Of a DNA stretch of 64,000 nt, positions 46,036 through 54,679 are shown piece by piece; the stretch's first letter is position 1; every line of letters starts with the position of its first letter. Both the position numbers and the translations under genes were made by a program. The notes beneath the pieces are model-generated. The model saw nothing but the letters and a program-made list of their open reading frames with translations. It was not told the origin of the DNA and did not search any database. Source of the stretch: Alkalihalobacterium alkalinitrilicum. GTDB taxonomy: Bacteria; Bacillota; Bacilli; Bacillales; Bacillaceae_F. The DNA lies in the NCBI RefSeq assembly GCF_002019605.1, contig NZ_KV917368.1, forward strand, positions 1,633,958 through 1,697,957, read 5' to 3'.

Positions 46036-46077
46036 AAAAAAGTTCCGAACATCGTTTTTTGATGTTCGGAACCTTTT
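46036..46077 (-). terminator. Terminator of the aor transcript
   Basis: Perfect GTTCCGAACATC / GATGTTCGGAAC stem with a T6 loop and A/T runs on both sides. Bidirectional. Confidence 0.8.
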
Positions 46078-46132
46078 AACAATTATTTTGGGCTAGTTAA
46101 GTCCCAGCCTCATTTTAATAGTGAGCCTTCTA

Positions 46133-47956
46133 CTAAGCTCCAATTTCAGCTGGTGGAATATCTAACTCTTTTAGTTTTTCAGAAGGAACTGTTCCTGCTT
46201 CCCAACCTCTTGCAGCATAGTATTCTTTTAACATGATCTCAAGATGACTTACTTCACCTTCTGAACCAGCTTGTGCTGGTTCAGTTAAAAACCGTTTCGG
46301 TAACGTGTCCGTAGAACCGTCAAATCCAGCTAAATTGTTGAAATAACGTTCTAGGTTATATACGCGTTCACCAATTTTCATAATATCGTCACCTGTTAAA
46401 TCAATACCAACTACTGCCGAGTACTGTTCAGCGTAATGATCTGGGTTTTCAGCAAACGCAGAAAACTTACATAAATCAAGTGAGTCTGAAAAAGCATGAA
46501 GATCCTGGAAAATTTTTAATAATTCACCTTTTCCTTCAGGCTCTAGACGATTAGTTGGCTCGGGAATACCTGCAATTTCACTAGCAACCGTATAGCCTCG
46601 TAAGTGACATGCACCACGGTTACTTGTAGCAAAACCTAAGCCAATCCCTTGAATTCCTCGTGGGTCATAAGCTGGAATTGCTTGGTTTTTAACTACCATC
46701 GCCATGTTCGGATCACCAAATTGCTCAGCAGCACGACCAGGACCATCAGCTAAAATGTCTCCAATTCCTTCACGGTTAACAATTTTTTCAACCCAAGCAA
46801 TCATCGTATCGACATCGCCCCAGTCTAAACGATCTTTTGTTAACCCCTTCTCATACGCTTCCATCGCTGTAGAGAAAGCATTTCCTAATTCAATTGTGTC
46901 CATTCCATATTCATTACAGAGATTAATCATGAAAGCAACTGCTTCTTTATTCGAATGACCACAGTTTGGACCAAGTGCCCAAGCCGATTCATATTCAAAG
47001 CTCTCTACTCTCGTTTTGTATTTACCTTCTTTAACTTCTACTTCAATCTTACAGGCCACAGGACAGGCATGACAGGTCGGATCAGCCACTTTAAGTTCAG
47101 CATTGACACTTTCACCACTTATTTGGTCAGCTGTATCCCATGTCGTCACTTGTGAGTTTTTCGATGGAAGTGCACCTACCTCATTTACGATGTTCATGAG
47201 TACGTTTGTACCATAGACAGATAATCCACCTTTTTTAGGTGCGGTTAGAGCGCCTTCCATAATTGCCTTTAATCCGCTCTTAATAGCCGTAGGGTATTTA
47301 TCAGGTTGAGCAGGTTCAGGCATATTTCCTTTTTGAGCCGCTTTAATAACAATCGCCTTTAAGTTTTTTGAACCTGCGACTGTACCCGTTCCCCCCCGTC
47401 CAGCTGAACGGTCATGCTCATTAATCCAACTCGCATACTTTACAAGGTTTTCACCTGCTGGACCAATCGTCATTACACTTGTATCTTTACCATAGCGGTC
47501 TTGAAGCGTCTTTACAGTTGCTCTTACTCCTTGCCCCCATAACTCAGAAGCATCTCTTATTTCGGCTTCGCCATTCTCTACATACAAATAAACAGGTTTT
47601 GCACTTTTCCCTGTAAAAATCAAGTTATCAAAACCTGACCATTTTAACCTAGCGGCTGTCCAACCGCCCATATGGGAATCGGTAATAGTTCCTGTTAATG
47701 GTGAACGAGTCACTGTACATAAGCGCCCACTCATATGAATTCTTGTTCCTGTTAAAGGTCCAGTCATGACACATAGCATGTTTTCAGGGGAAAGTGGATC
47801 GACGTTATAAATTTTATGATCCATTAGGTATTTAACACCTAACCCTCTTGCACCTACATAATTTTTTGCATCATCTTCATTGATTTGTTTGTACTGTATA
47901 GTCCCATTTGATAAGTCTACCCATGCTTCTTTATTTTTGTACCCACCAAGTTTCAT
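46133..47956 (-). CDS. aor: Tungsten-dependent aldehyde ferredoxin oxidoreductase
   Basis: A 607-residue AOR-family enzyme. It oxidises aldehydes to carboxylic acids, or reduces acids, with ferredoxin, using a tungsten bis-pterin cofactor and a 4Fe-4S cluster. Cluster ligands: CHACPVACK near 290-299 (CX2CX3C) and a Cys in SLDLCKFS near 495, matching known AOR spacing. Pterin-binding segments NYVGARGLGVKYL and SGRLCTVTRSPLTGTITDSHMGG, and the GRGGTGTVAGSKNLKAI loop, are intact. The ATG at 47956 has GGAGGGG upstream. Tungsten rather than molybdenum is inferred from the family and from tupABC nearby. Confidence 0.93.
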   Translation of the reverse strand: MKLGGYKNKEAWVDLSNGTIQYKQINEDDAKNYVGARGLGVKYLMDHKIYNVDPLSPENMLCVMTGPLTGTRIHMSGRLCTVTRSPLTGTITDSHMGGWTAARLKWSGFDNLIFTGKSAKPVYLYVENGEAEIRDASELWGQGVRATVKTLQDRYGKDTSVMTIGPAGENLVKYASWINEHDRSAGRGGTGTVAGSKNLKAIVIKAAQKGNMPEPAQPDKYPTAIKSGLKAIMEGALTAPKKGGLSVYGTNVLMNIVNEVGALPSKNSQVTTWDTADQISGESVNAELKVADPTCHACPVACKIEVEVKEGKYKTRVESFEYESAWALGPNCGHSNKEAVAFMINLCNEYGMDTIELGNAFSTAMEAYEKGLTKDRLDWGDVDTMIAWVEKIVNREGIGDILADGPGRAAEQFGDPNMAMVVKNQAIPAYDPRGIQGIGLGFATSNRGACHLRGYTVASEIAGIPEPTNRLEPEGKGELLKIFQDLHAFSDSLDLCKFSAFAENPDHYAEQYSAVVGIDLTGDDIMKIGERVYNLERYFNNLAGFDGSTDTLPKRFLTEPAQAGSEGEVSHLEIMLKEYYAARGWEAGTVPSEKLKELDIPPAEIGA

Positions 47957-48124
47957 AGTACCCCTCCTCGTAAATCTTTTTCGCTGTTGTATTCTACATA
48001 AACAAAAAAATTCCTGCAATTTTTTGAAAAATTAGATATATATTGGTTTTCAGTATGAAGTATGATATTCTCGTACTAATCATACTAGCGAATATTTCCA
48101 ATTATTCTTAAAAGGGAGTAATTT

Positions 48125-49159
48125 ATGATGGTATTTGATTCGTCCCGCTATTCAAGACAAGTTCTTTTTTGGCCAAATCAAAATAAAGATCAAAAAATAT
48201 TAAAAGAAAAAACGGTGACACTTATCGGAGTCGGCGCATTAGGAACTGTGGTAGCCAACCATTTAGTGAGAGCTGGTGTTGGAACGCTTCGTATCGTAGA
48301 CCGAGATTTCGTAGAACTAACCAATTTACAAAGACAAATGCTTTTCAACGAAAGAGATGTTGAAACTAATGAACCAAAAGTGATTGCCGCAAGAGAAAAG
48401 CTCCTACTCATAAACTCAGATGTTAAGATTATTCCATCTATACAAGATGTTAACGCTAGAACAATTGAAAGTTTAGTAGAAAATAGCGATGTGATTATTG
48501 ATGCTACAGATAATATGGATACAAGGTTTCTAATTAACGATGTTAGTATTAAGCATCGTATTCCTTGGGTATATGGGGGAGCAATCCACTCAAGGGGGAT
48601 GTTTTTTTCAATCCTTCCTGAGGAAACGCCTTGTCTTCGTTGTTTATTTCCAGGTTCACATCATAACCATGGAGAAACGTGTGATACCGTAGGCGTTCTT
48701 GGCCCGTTAGTTCACATTATCGCTTCTTACCAAGTAACCGAAGCATTGAAAATACTACTTGGCTATAAAGAAAAGTTAAATCGTCAATTAAATCAACTTG
48801 ATACCTGGTTTCATGATTACGATGAAATACCTATAGAGCACGCACGAAATCCAAACTGTGAATGTTGTACACAAAAAAACTTTCAATATTTGGATCAGCA
48901 GAGTAACGATATGTTTTTCTCGCAACTGTGTGGACGAGATAGTATTCAAGTTACACCATATACGAAACTCAATATTAATTTAAAGGTTTGGGAAAGCAAA
49001 TGGAAACCACTTGGAAAGGTACTTTGTACCCCTTTTCTATTAAGGCTCCAATACGGAAAATACCAACTCACCCTATTTCAAGATGGGAGACTCCTTATTA
49101 AAGGAATCCAAGATGAGCTTGAAGCAAAAAAAATATATTCAAAATTAATTGGAAATTAG
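48125..49159 (+). CDS. MoeB-type sulfur-carrier adenylyltransferase, copy 2 (AOR-linked)
   Basis: A 344-residue paralogue of the moeB at 37569: VTLIGVGALGTVVANHLVRAGVG, DRDFVELTNLQRQMLF and DATDNMDTRFLINDV. Zinc pairs are CLRCLF and CECCTQ. The same C-terminal extension (LTLFQDGRLLIKGIQDELEA) is present. It is divergent from aor, with which it shares a 170-bp promoter region. It probably activates the second MoaD. Ribosome site AAAGGGAG. Confidence 0.9.
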   Translation: MMVFDSSRYSRQVLFWPNQNKDQKILKEKTVTLIGVGALGTVVANHLVRAGVGTLRIVDRDFVELTNLQRQMLFNERDVETNEPKVIAAREKLLLINSDVKIIPSIQDVNARTIESLVENSDVIIDATDNMDTRFLINDVSIKHRIPWVYGGAIHSRGMFFSILPEETPCLRCLFPGSHHNHGETCDTVGVLGPLVHIIASYQVTEALKILLGYKEKLNRQLNQLDTWFHDYDEIPIEHARNPNCECCTQKNFQYLDQQSNDMFFSQLCGRDSIQVTPYTKLNINLKVWESKWKPLGKVLCTPFLLRLQYGKYQLTLFQDGRLLIKGIQDELEAKKIYSKLIGN

Positions 49160-49236
49160 CGTTTAATGGTTGTAAAACACTACGACATAAGGTGAAAACT
49201 ATTTAGGATTATCCAACCTAATTAGAGCAATCTTTC

Positions 49237-49971
49237 TTAAATTTTATAAAAATCTTTCCATTTCTCAAGAAAAGCAGCCACTTCTTTGTTCGGAGCATCG
49301 ATAACTTTATTTGTCTTGCCATACTGTTTTACTTCGCCATTCAGCATTACACAAAGACTTCTCGTTAACTGTTTTATTTCAATTAAATCATGGCTAACAA
49401 AAAACGTCGTTGTATTTGTTTGTTTCATAATTTCTTTAAAATCTTGAATAAGTTGAGCCTTTGTCGGAAAATCCAAAGCTGAAAAAGGCTCATCTAGAAA
49501 AATTACCTCTGGTTCTAGAATTAACGCTCTCGCTAAATTAACACGCTGAGCTTCTCCACCCGATAATGTCTTCGCATTCTTTTTAGCTAGATGAGAAATG
49601 TTAAACATGTCTAACCAGTACGTCACCTTTTTATTGATTTCCTTTTTTGGTTCTTTTCTTAGTTTTAACCCGATAGCAACATTATGATAGACCGTCGAAT
49701 CAAACAATAACGATTGTTGCATCGCAACAGCAAACCTCCGCCTCATCTCTAAGGAAAAGGTTTGAACTTCTTTTTCTTCACCTTTATAGTAGACAGTTCC
49801 TACCGTCGGTGCTTGTAAAAAGGATAAGACCTTTAATAATGTACTTTTACCAGCACCATTTGGACCAATAACACCCAATATATCACCGCTTACTAATGCA
49901 AAATCAGGAACATTCAATAAGGTTTGTTGATTGGCTTGTACTTTTACATCTTTTAATTGAAGAATATTCAT
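49237..49971 (-). CDS. tupC: Tungstate ABC transporter ATP-binding protein TupC
   Basis: A 244-residue ABC ATPase: Walker A GPNGAGKSTLLK, signature LSGGEAQRVNLARAL, Walker B VIFLDEPFSALD and the switch His in FFVSHD. It powers tungstate import. It overlaps tupB by 4 bp (ATGA). Last gene of the regulator-tupABC operon; no clear terminator seen before the convergent moeB2. Confidence 0.9.
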   Translation of the reverse strand: MNILQLKDVKVQANQQTLLNVPDFALVSGDILGVIGPNGAGKSTLLKVLSFLQAPTVGTVYYKGEEKEVQTFSLEMRRRFAVAMQQSLLFDSTVYHNVAIGLKLRKEPKKEINKKVTYWLDMFNISHLAKKNAKTLSGGEAQRVNLARALILEPEVIFLDEPFSALDFPTKAQLIQDFKEIMKQTNTTTFFVSHDLIEIKQLTRSLCVMLNGEVKQYGKTNKVIDAPNKEVAAFLEKWKDFYKI

Positions 49972-50675
49972 ATTTGCTGCTTCCTTTGTTGTAATGACGT
50001 TAAAATAAAGGTGATCATAAAGGCTAATGTCATTAAAATAAATGATAAGGCTATCGCAATTTCAAAATTACCTTTTGAGACCTCCATCACCATTGCCGTT
50101 GTTAGGATCCTGGTTTCTCCTTTTATATTGCCACCAACCATCATCGCAGCACCGACTTCGGCAAGAACTCTGCCAAATCCAGCCATAATCGCAGCGAGTA
50201 TGGCTAACTTTGTTTCTTTTAATAGTAAGATAACCGTTTGTATCTTTGTTGCTCCGAGCGCTTTGATTTGCATTAACATTTTTTTATCCAATTGTTGAAA
50301 GGCGGTAGAGGTTAATCCAATAATAATAGGTAACGAAACGAGAATTTGCGCCATTATAATCGCCTCAACCGTATACAAAAAACCAAACTGACCTAATGGA
50401 CCCGAACGCCACAATAACATCGTAATATAAAGTCCAGCTACAACAGGAGGTAAGCCCATGCCGATATTTACAAAGATGAGCACTAACCTTCTGCCAGGAA
50501 AAGTTGTTAAACCTAGCAATACCCCTAATGGAAGGCCGATGATAGAACTTATTAAGATTGCTGTTAAACAGACTCTTAATGTCGTTGCGGTAATCTCGAA
50601 AATTTCACGGTCCCCAGTCATAATCATCTCTAATGCTTTTACTATTCCTTCATAAAATAAGTCCATGTTAAACAC
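49968..50675 (-). CDS. tupB: Tungstate ABC transporter permease TupB
   Basis: A 235-residue integral membrane protein with five or six segments. The coupling loop holds LGATKIQTVILLLKETKLAILAA, and FGRVLAEVGAAMMVGGNIKGETRILTTA is highly typical of TupB. It lies 12 bases after tupA. Confidence 0.92.
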   Translation of the reverse strand: MFNMDLFYEGIVKALEMIMTGDREIFEITATTLRVCLTAILISSIIGLPLGVLLGLTTFPGRRLVLIFVNIGMGLPPVVAGLYITMLLWRSGPLGQFGFLYTVEAIIMAQILVSLPIIIGLTSTAFQQLDKKMLMQIKALGATKIQTVILLLKETKLAILAAIMAGFGRVLAEVGAAMMVGGNIKGETRILTTAMVMEVSKGNFEIAIALSFILMTLAFMITFILTSLQQRKQQI

Positions 50676-50687
50676 TCTCTTAATCTT

Positions 50688-51527
50688 TTAGTCAATGTAT
50701 GGAAAAAATAAGGGTTGCCCATACGCATCTACCCCGAATTCCTCTATAATTTCTTGGGCCTCACTACTCACTATAAAATCTACAAACCGTTGTGCTCCTT
50801 CTACATTAACAAAAGAATGCATTTTGTCATTTACTTGCATGACATGATAGATGTTTAATAAACTGTCATCTGCTTCTACATGAATGACCATATGCTCAAA
50901 GTTGTTCTTGTGTGACAGATAAGTTGCTCGATCGGTCAAAACATAACTGTCTCTTTCTGCTCCTACTTGAAGCGTACTTCCCATCCCTTGTCCTGTTTCA
51001 ATATACCAGCTTTCATTCGTTGGCTTTAAGTTAACTTCTTCCCATAAAGTTTGCTCTTTCTTATGAGTCCCTGAGTCATCCCCTCTGGAAACAAATGGTG
51101 CTCCATATTCAAAAATTTTTTTCATTGCGACATGAGTAGTTTCTCCCTGAATACCAGCTGGATCTGTTATCGGACCAATAATAATAAAGTCGTTATACAT
51201 CACACGCTTTCGGTTATAGACAGCTTCACTTTGAACTAATTCATCTTCAGCTTCAGGTGCATGCGTAAACAACACATCTGCCTCTCCTCTTTTTCCCATC
51301 TCTAGGGCTTGTCCAGTACCGACAGCAATAGTCTTAACGTTAAAATTGTAGTTATCCTCAAACATAGGAACTAATATATCTAATAAACCGCTATCTTGCG
51401 TACTTGTTGTTGTAGCTAGAATAAGATCTGACGACGGTTGAGAGGTTGAAGCATCACTAGTAGGAAACGTGCATCCCGTAATGAATAGTAGACTTATAAT
51501 AAAAGAATAGACAGCAATAGACCTCAT
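50688..51527 (-). CDS. tupA: Tungstate-binding lipoprotein TupA
   Basis: A 279-residue lipoprotein (signal ending LFITGCTFP, Cys about 19). The family-defining ATTTSTQDSGLLDILVPMFE lies right after the linker. RVMYNDFIIIGP, FVSRGDDSGTHKKE and WYIETGQGMGSTLQ follow; these segments line the oxyanion pocket in TupA proteins. It captures tungstate with very high affinity and selectivity over molybdate (family knowledge). It lies nine bases after the regulator gene. Confidence 0.93.
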   Translation of the reverse strand: MRSIAVYSFIISLLFITGCTFPTSDASTSQPSSDLILATTTSTQDSGLLDILVPMFEDNYNFNVKTIAVGTGQALEMGKRGEADVLFTHAPEAEDELVQSEAVYNRKRVMYNDFIIIGPITDPAGIQGETTHVAMKKIFEYGAPFVSRGDDSGTHKKEQTLWEEVNLKPTNESWYIETGQGMGSTLQVGAERDSYVLTDRATYLSHKNNFEHMVIHVEADDSLLNIYHVMQVNDKMHSFVNVEGAQRFVDFIVSSEAQEIIEEFGVDAYGQPLFFPYID

Positions 51528-51536
51528 ATGTCACCT

Positions 51537-52460
51537 CTAATAATATGTATTAACAACAACCTTACCTAGCTCAGTGATATCATATCCTGATAATAACGAC
51601 AGACTTGATTTAAATTCTTCAGAACGTATTAATTGATATAAACAATTCAAACATTCTTCATTTTCCGAAGACCACCTGAAAACGAAATCAAAATTTTCTT
51701 CTGTAACAGGGATAAAATGTAAACCTAATTGTTCGGCGGCGGACCGTATTCCAAAGGTAACATCAACACTTCCTCTACTAACTTGAGTGGCAGTGGCTAG
51801 ATGGTTCCATTCTTCCATTCCATAACCTTTAATTTCAATTGGATCAATCTTATGTTGGGCTAAGGAAGCATCAACTAAAAAGCGAGTTCCAGATCCTTTT
51901 TGTCTATTGACAAACGTAATGTCTTTCCTAGTTAAGTCTTGAAAACTATGAACATTTTTCGGGTTGCCTTCCGAGACGATAAACCCCTGTTCGCGAGTAG
52001 CTAAACGGAGAACTGTTATTTTCTCCAGTGTAAACAATTGTTTGATAAATGGGAGATTGTACTCATTTGTATTAGGATCTAATAAGTGAATTGCCGCTAT
52101 ATCCGCTAAACCACGGTATAGCATCATTAACCCCTCTAAGCTACCGATATATGATGGTTGGATAAGAAAATCATTCGCGTACTTACTCACATATTTCGTT
52201 AATTGTTCAACGATAAAATCATGACTTCCTGAGAGGCGAATTGGAGTTATGGAAGGTGATGATATTGTTTCAGATTGAACCTTTTTCATAATAGCTTGAC
52301 TGTTACGTTTATAACGATCTACTTCTTCCTTATCTATTCTCATCTTATTTCCTACTTTAAAAGCATTTAACTCGCCTCGTTTAATTAATTCATACACCGT
52401 ATGTTTCGAAATTTTAAACATTTTTGCTACTTCCTCGGCCGTATAAGCATAGCTGTTCAT
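51537..52460 (-). CDS. One-component regulator: excisionase-type HTH plus binding-protein-like sensor
   Basis: A 307-residue protein. Residues 3-50 form a MerR/excisionase-type winged HTH (YTAEEVAKMFKISKHTVYEL, IKRGELNAFKVGNKMRIDKEE). Residues about 75-307 form a substrate-binding-protein-like domain with LSGSHDFIVEQL, REQGFIVSEGNPKN and VNRQKGSGTRFLVD. The same motifs recur in the MoeA fusion. It is the first gene of the tupABC operon, so it most likely controls tungstate uptake in response to an oxyanion or cofactor state (inference). A 10-bp direct repeat lies upstream. Confidence 0.85.
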   Translation of the reverse strand: MNSYAYTAEEVAKMFKISKHTVYELIKRGELNAFKVGNKMRIDKEEVDRYKRNSQAIMKKVQSETISSPSITPIRLSGSHDFIVEQLTKYVSKYANDFLIQPSYIGSLEGLMMLYRGLADIAAIHLLDPNTNEYNLPFIKQLFTLEKITVLRLATREQGFIVSEGNPKNVHSFQDLTRKDITFVNRQKGSGTRFLVDASLAQHKIDPIEIKGYGMEEWNHLATATQVSRGSVDVTFGIRSAAEQLGLHFIPVTEENFDFVFRWSSENEECLNCLYQLIRSEEFKSSLSLLSGYDITELGKVVVNTYY

Positions 52461-52537
52461 TCACCCCTTACCTCCTCCCAATAATTTCTAGATTAAAGAT
52501 AACTTAATTATCTAAATAATTCAATAACATTTGTTGT

Positions 52538-52567
52538 GTTTTGTTTAGTTTGGTTAAGTTTTGTTTA
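52538..52567. promoter_or_regulatory. Direct repeat upstream of the tungstate regulator operon
   Basis: GTTTTGTTTA occurs at 52538-52547 and again at 52558-52567, exactly 20 bp apart (two helical turns). The region lies about 80-110 bases before the regulator start and is a candidate operator. Confidence 0.5.
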
Positions 52568-52672
52568 ATTTAATGAGTTGTTTCCCTTAAATAAATCCTT
52601 TTATAGATTTTTTGAGACAAAGATTCTTCACAAGCACTTTATCTTTAAATTCACCGTAAAACATGACTGAGG

Positions 52673-52711
52673 TAAAAAAAAGAACCGCAGTCTCGTCCTC
52701 GACTACGGTTC
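52673..52711 (-). terminator. Terminator of the MFS transporter gene
   Basis: AGAACCGTAGTC / GACTGCGGTTCT stem on the reverse strand with one wobble pair, followed by T7. Confidence 0.8.
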
Positions 52712-52732
52712 TATAAGCCTATACTGCTGCTT

Positions 52733-53938
52733 TTACTTTGTTACTTCACGATTATTTTCATTCATGTAGTTAAATACCATTTCCCGCTTTTGTCTAATAC
52801 TCAATTTGATAGCTGCCACTAAAAACGCGCCAGCAACTACCAACATTGCAATCGACAAGAAATAATACAAAAAACGGATCGTATCATTGGCAAATAACAT
52901 ACCTACACCATCGAGAATGATCGGTGAAGAAAATTGCCCTAAAAATAACATACTTGTAACAATGGCCATTGCTTGAACAGTTTGTGCTTTAGGAACTTGT
53001 CGAGAAACTTGGTCGAATACCATTGGTAATACTGAACCGAATCCAAAACCAGCAATACCAACGCCTAAAGCAATGATAAAAACATGCTGTGAAAGACTCA
53101 TTGTAAAAAAACCAATACCCATTAATAAAAGTTGAATAGTAATAAAATAGTTTTGTAGCCAATGTCTCAACCGTGTTAACAGTAATCCAGCGATAAACCC
53201 AGCCATTGTTCCTACAGATATGACAACTCCAGCAAACTGAGAGCTCCCGATTCCTTCTTGGTGCATATACAAAGCCATATTGACTGGAATAGCAAAGAAC
53301 ACGAGTACAATAGAAAACATACCTAACCCATAAGCATATAATTTTTTCGGGAGTGGAGCTAAACCATTTCCTACTAGAACCCCATCGCTTTTTGTTTTCG
53401 GTAAATAAAAATAAACAATAATCGCTGACACGAGTGCTAAAATATAAACACCAAAAGCAACTCTCCAACTAATTGCCGCAAGTACTCCTGACATTAAAAA
53501 TAAAGCAACACCGCCTAGGTTATTTGCCGCACTCACTTGCCCCATTGTAGCCGTCCGCTCTTCTCCATCAAAAAAATCAGATACAAGAGCCGTTGAGATG
53601 GGCATTATGAGACCTACACCAATACCAAGAATAGCTCGACAGAAGAGCAGTAATTCAATCGTTGAAACAAGTCCACCGCCAATACCACCAATTAAATAAA
53701 ATACGATACCAGCAAAAAGAATACTTTTCTTTGAAAAGCGTGTTGTTAAATAACTAGATACAAAGATAAAGGGGATAATCATAACAGATGGTAACGTTAA
53801 TATTAACTTTATCGTTGTTTCACTGGACTCAGGAAAAGCAAGTGCTATATCAGCTAAAGCAGGAGATATTGCTGCTCCAGCCATTACAGTAAGAAGCGAA
53901 ACCGAAAGAATGGCCATTTTTAAAAGTTTCTTATTCAT
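52733..53938 (-). CDS. Major facilitator superfamily transporter
   Basis: A 401-residue protein with 12 predicted membrane segments. The N-terminal half carries the DHA1-type start (SPALADIALAFPESSE), loop 2-3 motif LTTRFSKKSILFAG, and ILGIGVGLIMPISTALVSDFF. The substrate is unknown; drug or metabolite efflux is typical. ATG 53938 has AAGGG upstream. It stands alone between two large spacers. Confidence 0.85.
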   Translation of the reverse strand: MNKKLLKMAILSVSLLTVMAGAAISPALADIALAFPESSETTIKLILTLPSVMIIPFIFVSSYLTTRFSKKSILFAGIVFYLIGGIGGGLVSTIELLLFCRAILGIGVGLIMPISTALVSDFFDGEERTATMGQVSAANNLGGVALFLMSGVLAAISWRVAFGVYILALVSAIIVYFYLPKTKSDGVLVGNGLAPLPKKLYAYGLGMFSIVLVFFAIPVNMALYMHQEGIGSSQFAGVVISVGTMAGFIAGLLLTRLRHWLQNYFITIQLLLMGIGFFTMSLSQHVFIIALGVGIAGFGFGSVLPMVFDQVSRQVPKAQTVQAMAIVTSMLFLGQFSSPIILDGVGMLFANDTIRFLYYFLSIAMLVVAGAFLVAAIKLSIRQKREMVFNYMNENNREVTK

Positions 53939-54254
53939 TTTTTCCCTTCTTTCAATCAATGAAATATGAAGTATTTTTTATCCCCTCTTTATTTCGCAAC
54001 TTTGTATTTAGTATCTCACCATAAAAAGTCAGCAACTTATTTTACGAATACAGCCTCAATAAAAGTATAACTCAAGTTACTAAAACTTTCACGAAATTGG
54101 TTTTGTGCTCTTATTTTAAAGTCAAAAATCCTGGTACAATTTGGGGATAATTTATAGTTAAAATTTATTAAAGTTAATCGATTTATCCAGATACTTCAAT
54201 TTACAGTGCGTCCTACAGGGATTAAGGAAAACTTAAAGCTTTACAACTGCGGCT
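53939..54254. other. Noncoding spacer upstream of the MFS gene
   Basis: AT-rich, no reading frame with a ribosome site. It probably contains the MFS promoter, but no clear -35/-10 pair stands out. A degenerate unit resembling the 51-bp repeat begins near 54211. Confidence 0.5.
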
Positions 54255-54458
54255 TCCTATTACTGGAAATGAGAAGCTCTAATTTTTAGTTTAGATCCAC
54301 TTCATTCCTTTTTATGGGAAATTTAAGCTCTAATTTCTGTTTTAAACTAATCCATTTCCTTTTAATCGAAATATTTATCTCTAAAATGTGTTTTAGTTTA
54401 AAATTTTTCCAGTAACTGGAGTTTAAGAGATCTAACTTCTACTTTTGCTCTTCCAATT
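54255..54458. repeat. Degenerate tandem repeat, four units of 51 bp
   Basis: TCC anchors recur at 54255, 54306, 54357 and 54408, exactly 51 bp apart. Each unit starts TCC-N6/7-GGAA or similar (an imperfect small hairpin), continues with a form of TTAAGCTCTAATTT, and ends with a TTTTAGTTTA-like stretch. Units differ at many positions, so the array is old. No reading frame crosses it. Confidence 0.6.
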
Positions 54459-54517
54459 TACATTTAATATTAATAACTACCTTTAATTGGTTTAACATTC
54501 CCATAGTTCCTATAAGA

Positions 54518-54558
54518 AAAACACCCCTACTTGGAATCCGAATAGGGATGTTTAAAAA
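54518..54558 (-). terminator. Probable terminator downstream of rocD
   Basis: AAACATCCCTA / TAGGGGTGTTT stem on the reverse strand (one wobble) followed by T4-C-T2. It lies about 120 bases after the rocD stop. Confidence 0.55.
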
Positions 54559-54679
54559 CTATATATTCATTTACTTACTGTTTCTGAATTACTTTTAGTG
54601 TTGATGATAGAACATTATTCTCAATTTTTTCCAAAACTCCACCCACCGATATCTCCCTCATCCTCCATATGACTTTATA

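Larger units (their letters stand above)
45757..46116. repeat. Possible MITE-like element with inverted ends (360 bp)
   Basis: Left end AAAATGAGTGGGACAAAACT and right end (complement) AAAATGAGGCTGGGACTTAACT match over most of 22 bases as inverted repeats. The block contains two strong hairpins with T runs and a central patch (45900-46020) more GC-rich than its neighbours that has no start codon. The TGAGGCTGGGAC motif recurs in Firmicutes intergenic regions as I remember it. It may be a mobile repeat that now supplies terminators to moaD2 and aor. Confidence 0.5.

Noticed and set aside
45838-46090. Long start-less plus-strand reading frame in the MITE-like block
   Set aside because: No start codon with a ribosome site; it crosses a terminator hairpin and matches no family I know.
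54255-54458. CRISPR array
   Set aside because: Units are 51 bp and all parts diverge together; there are no identical repeats separated by unique spacers and no cas genes.
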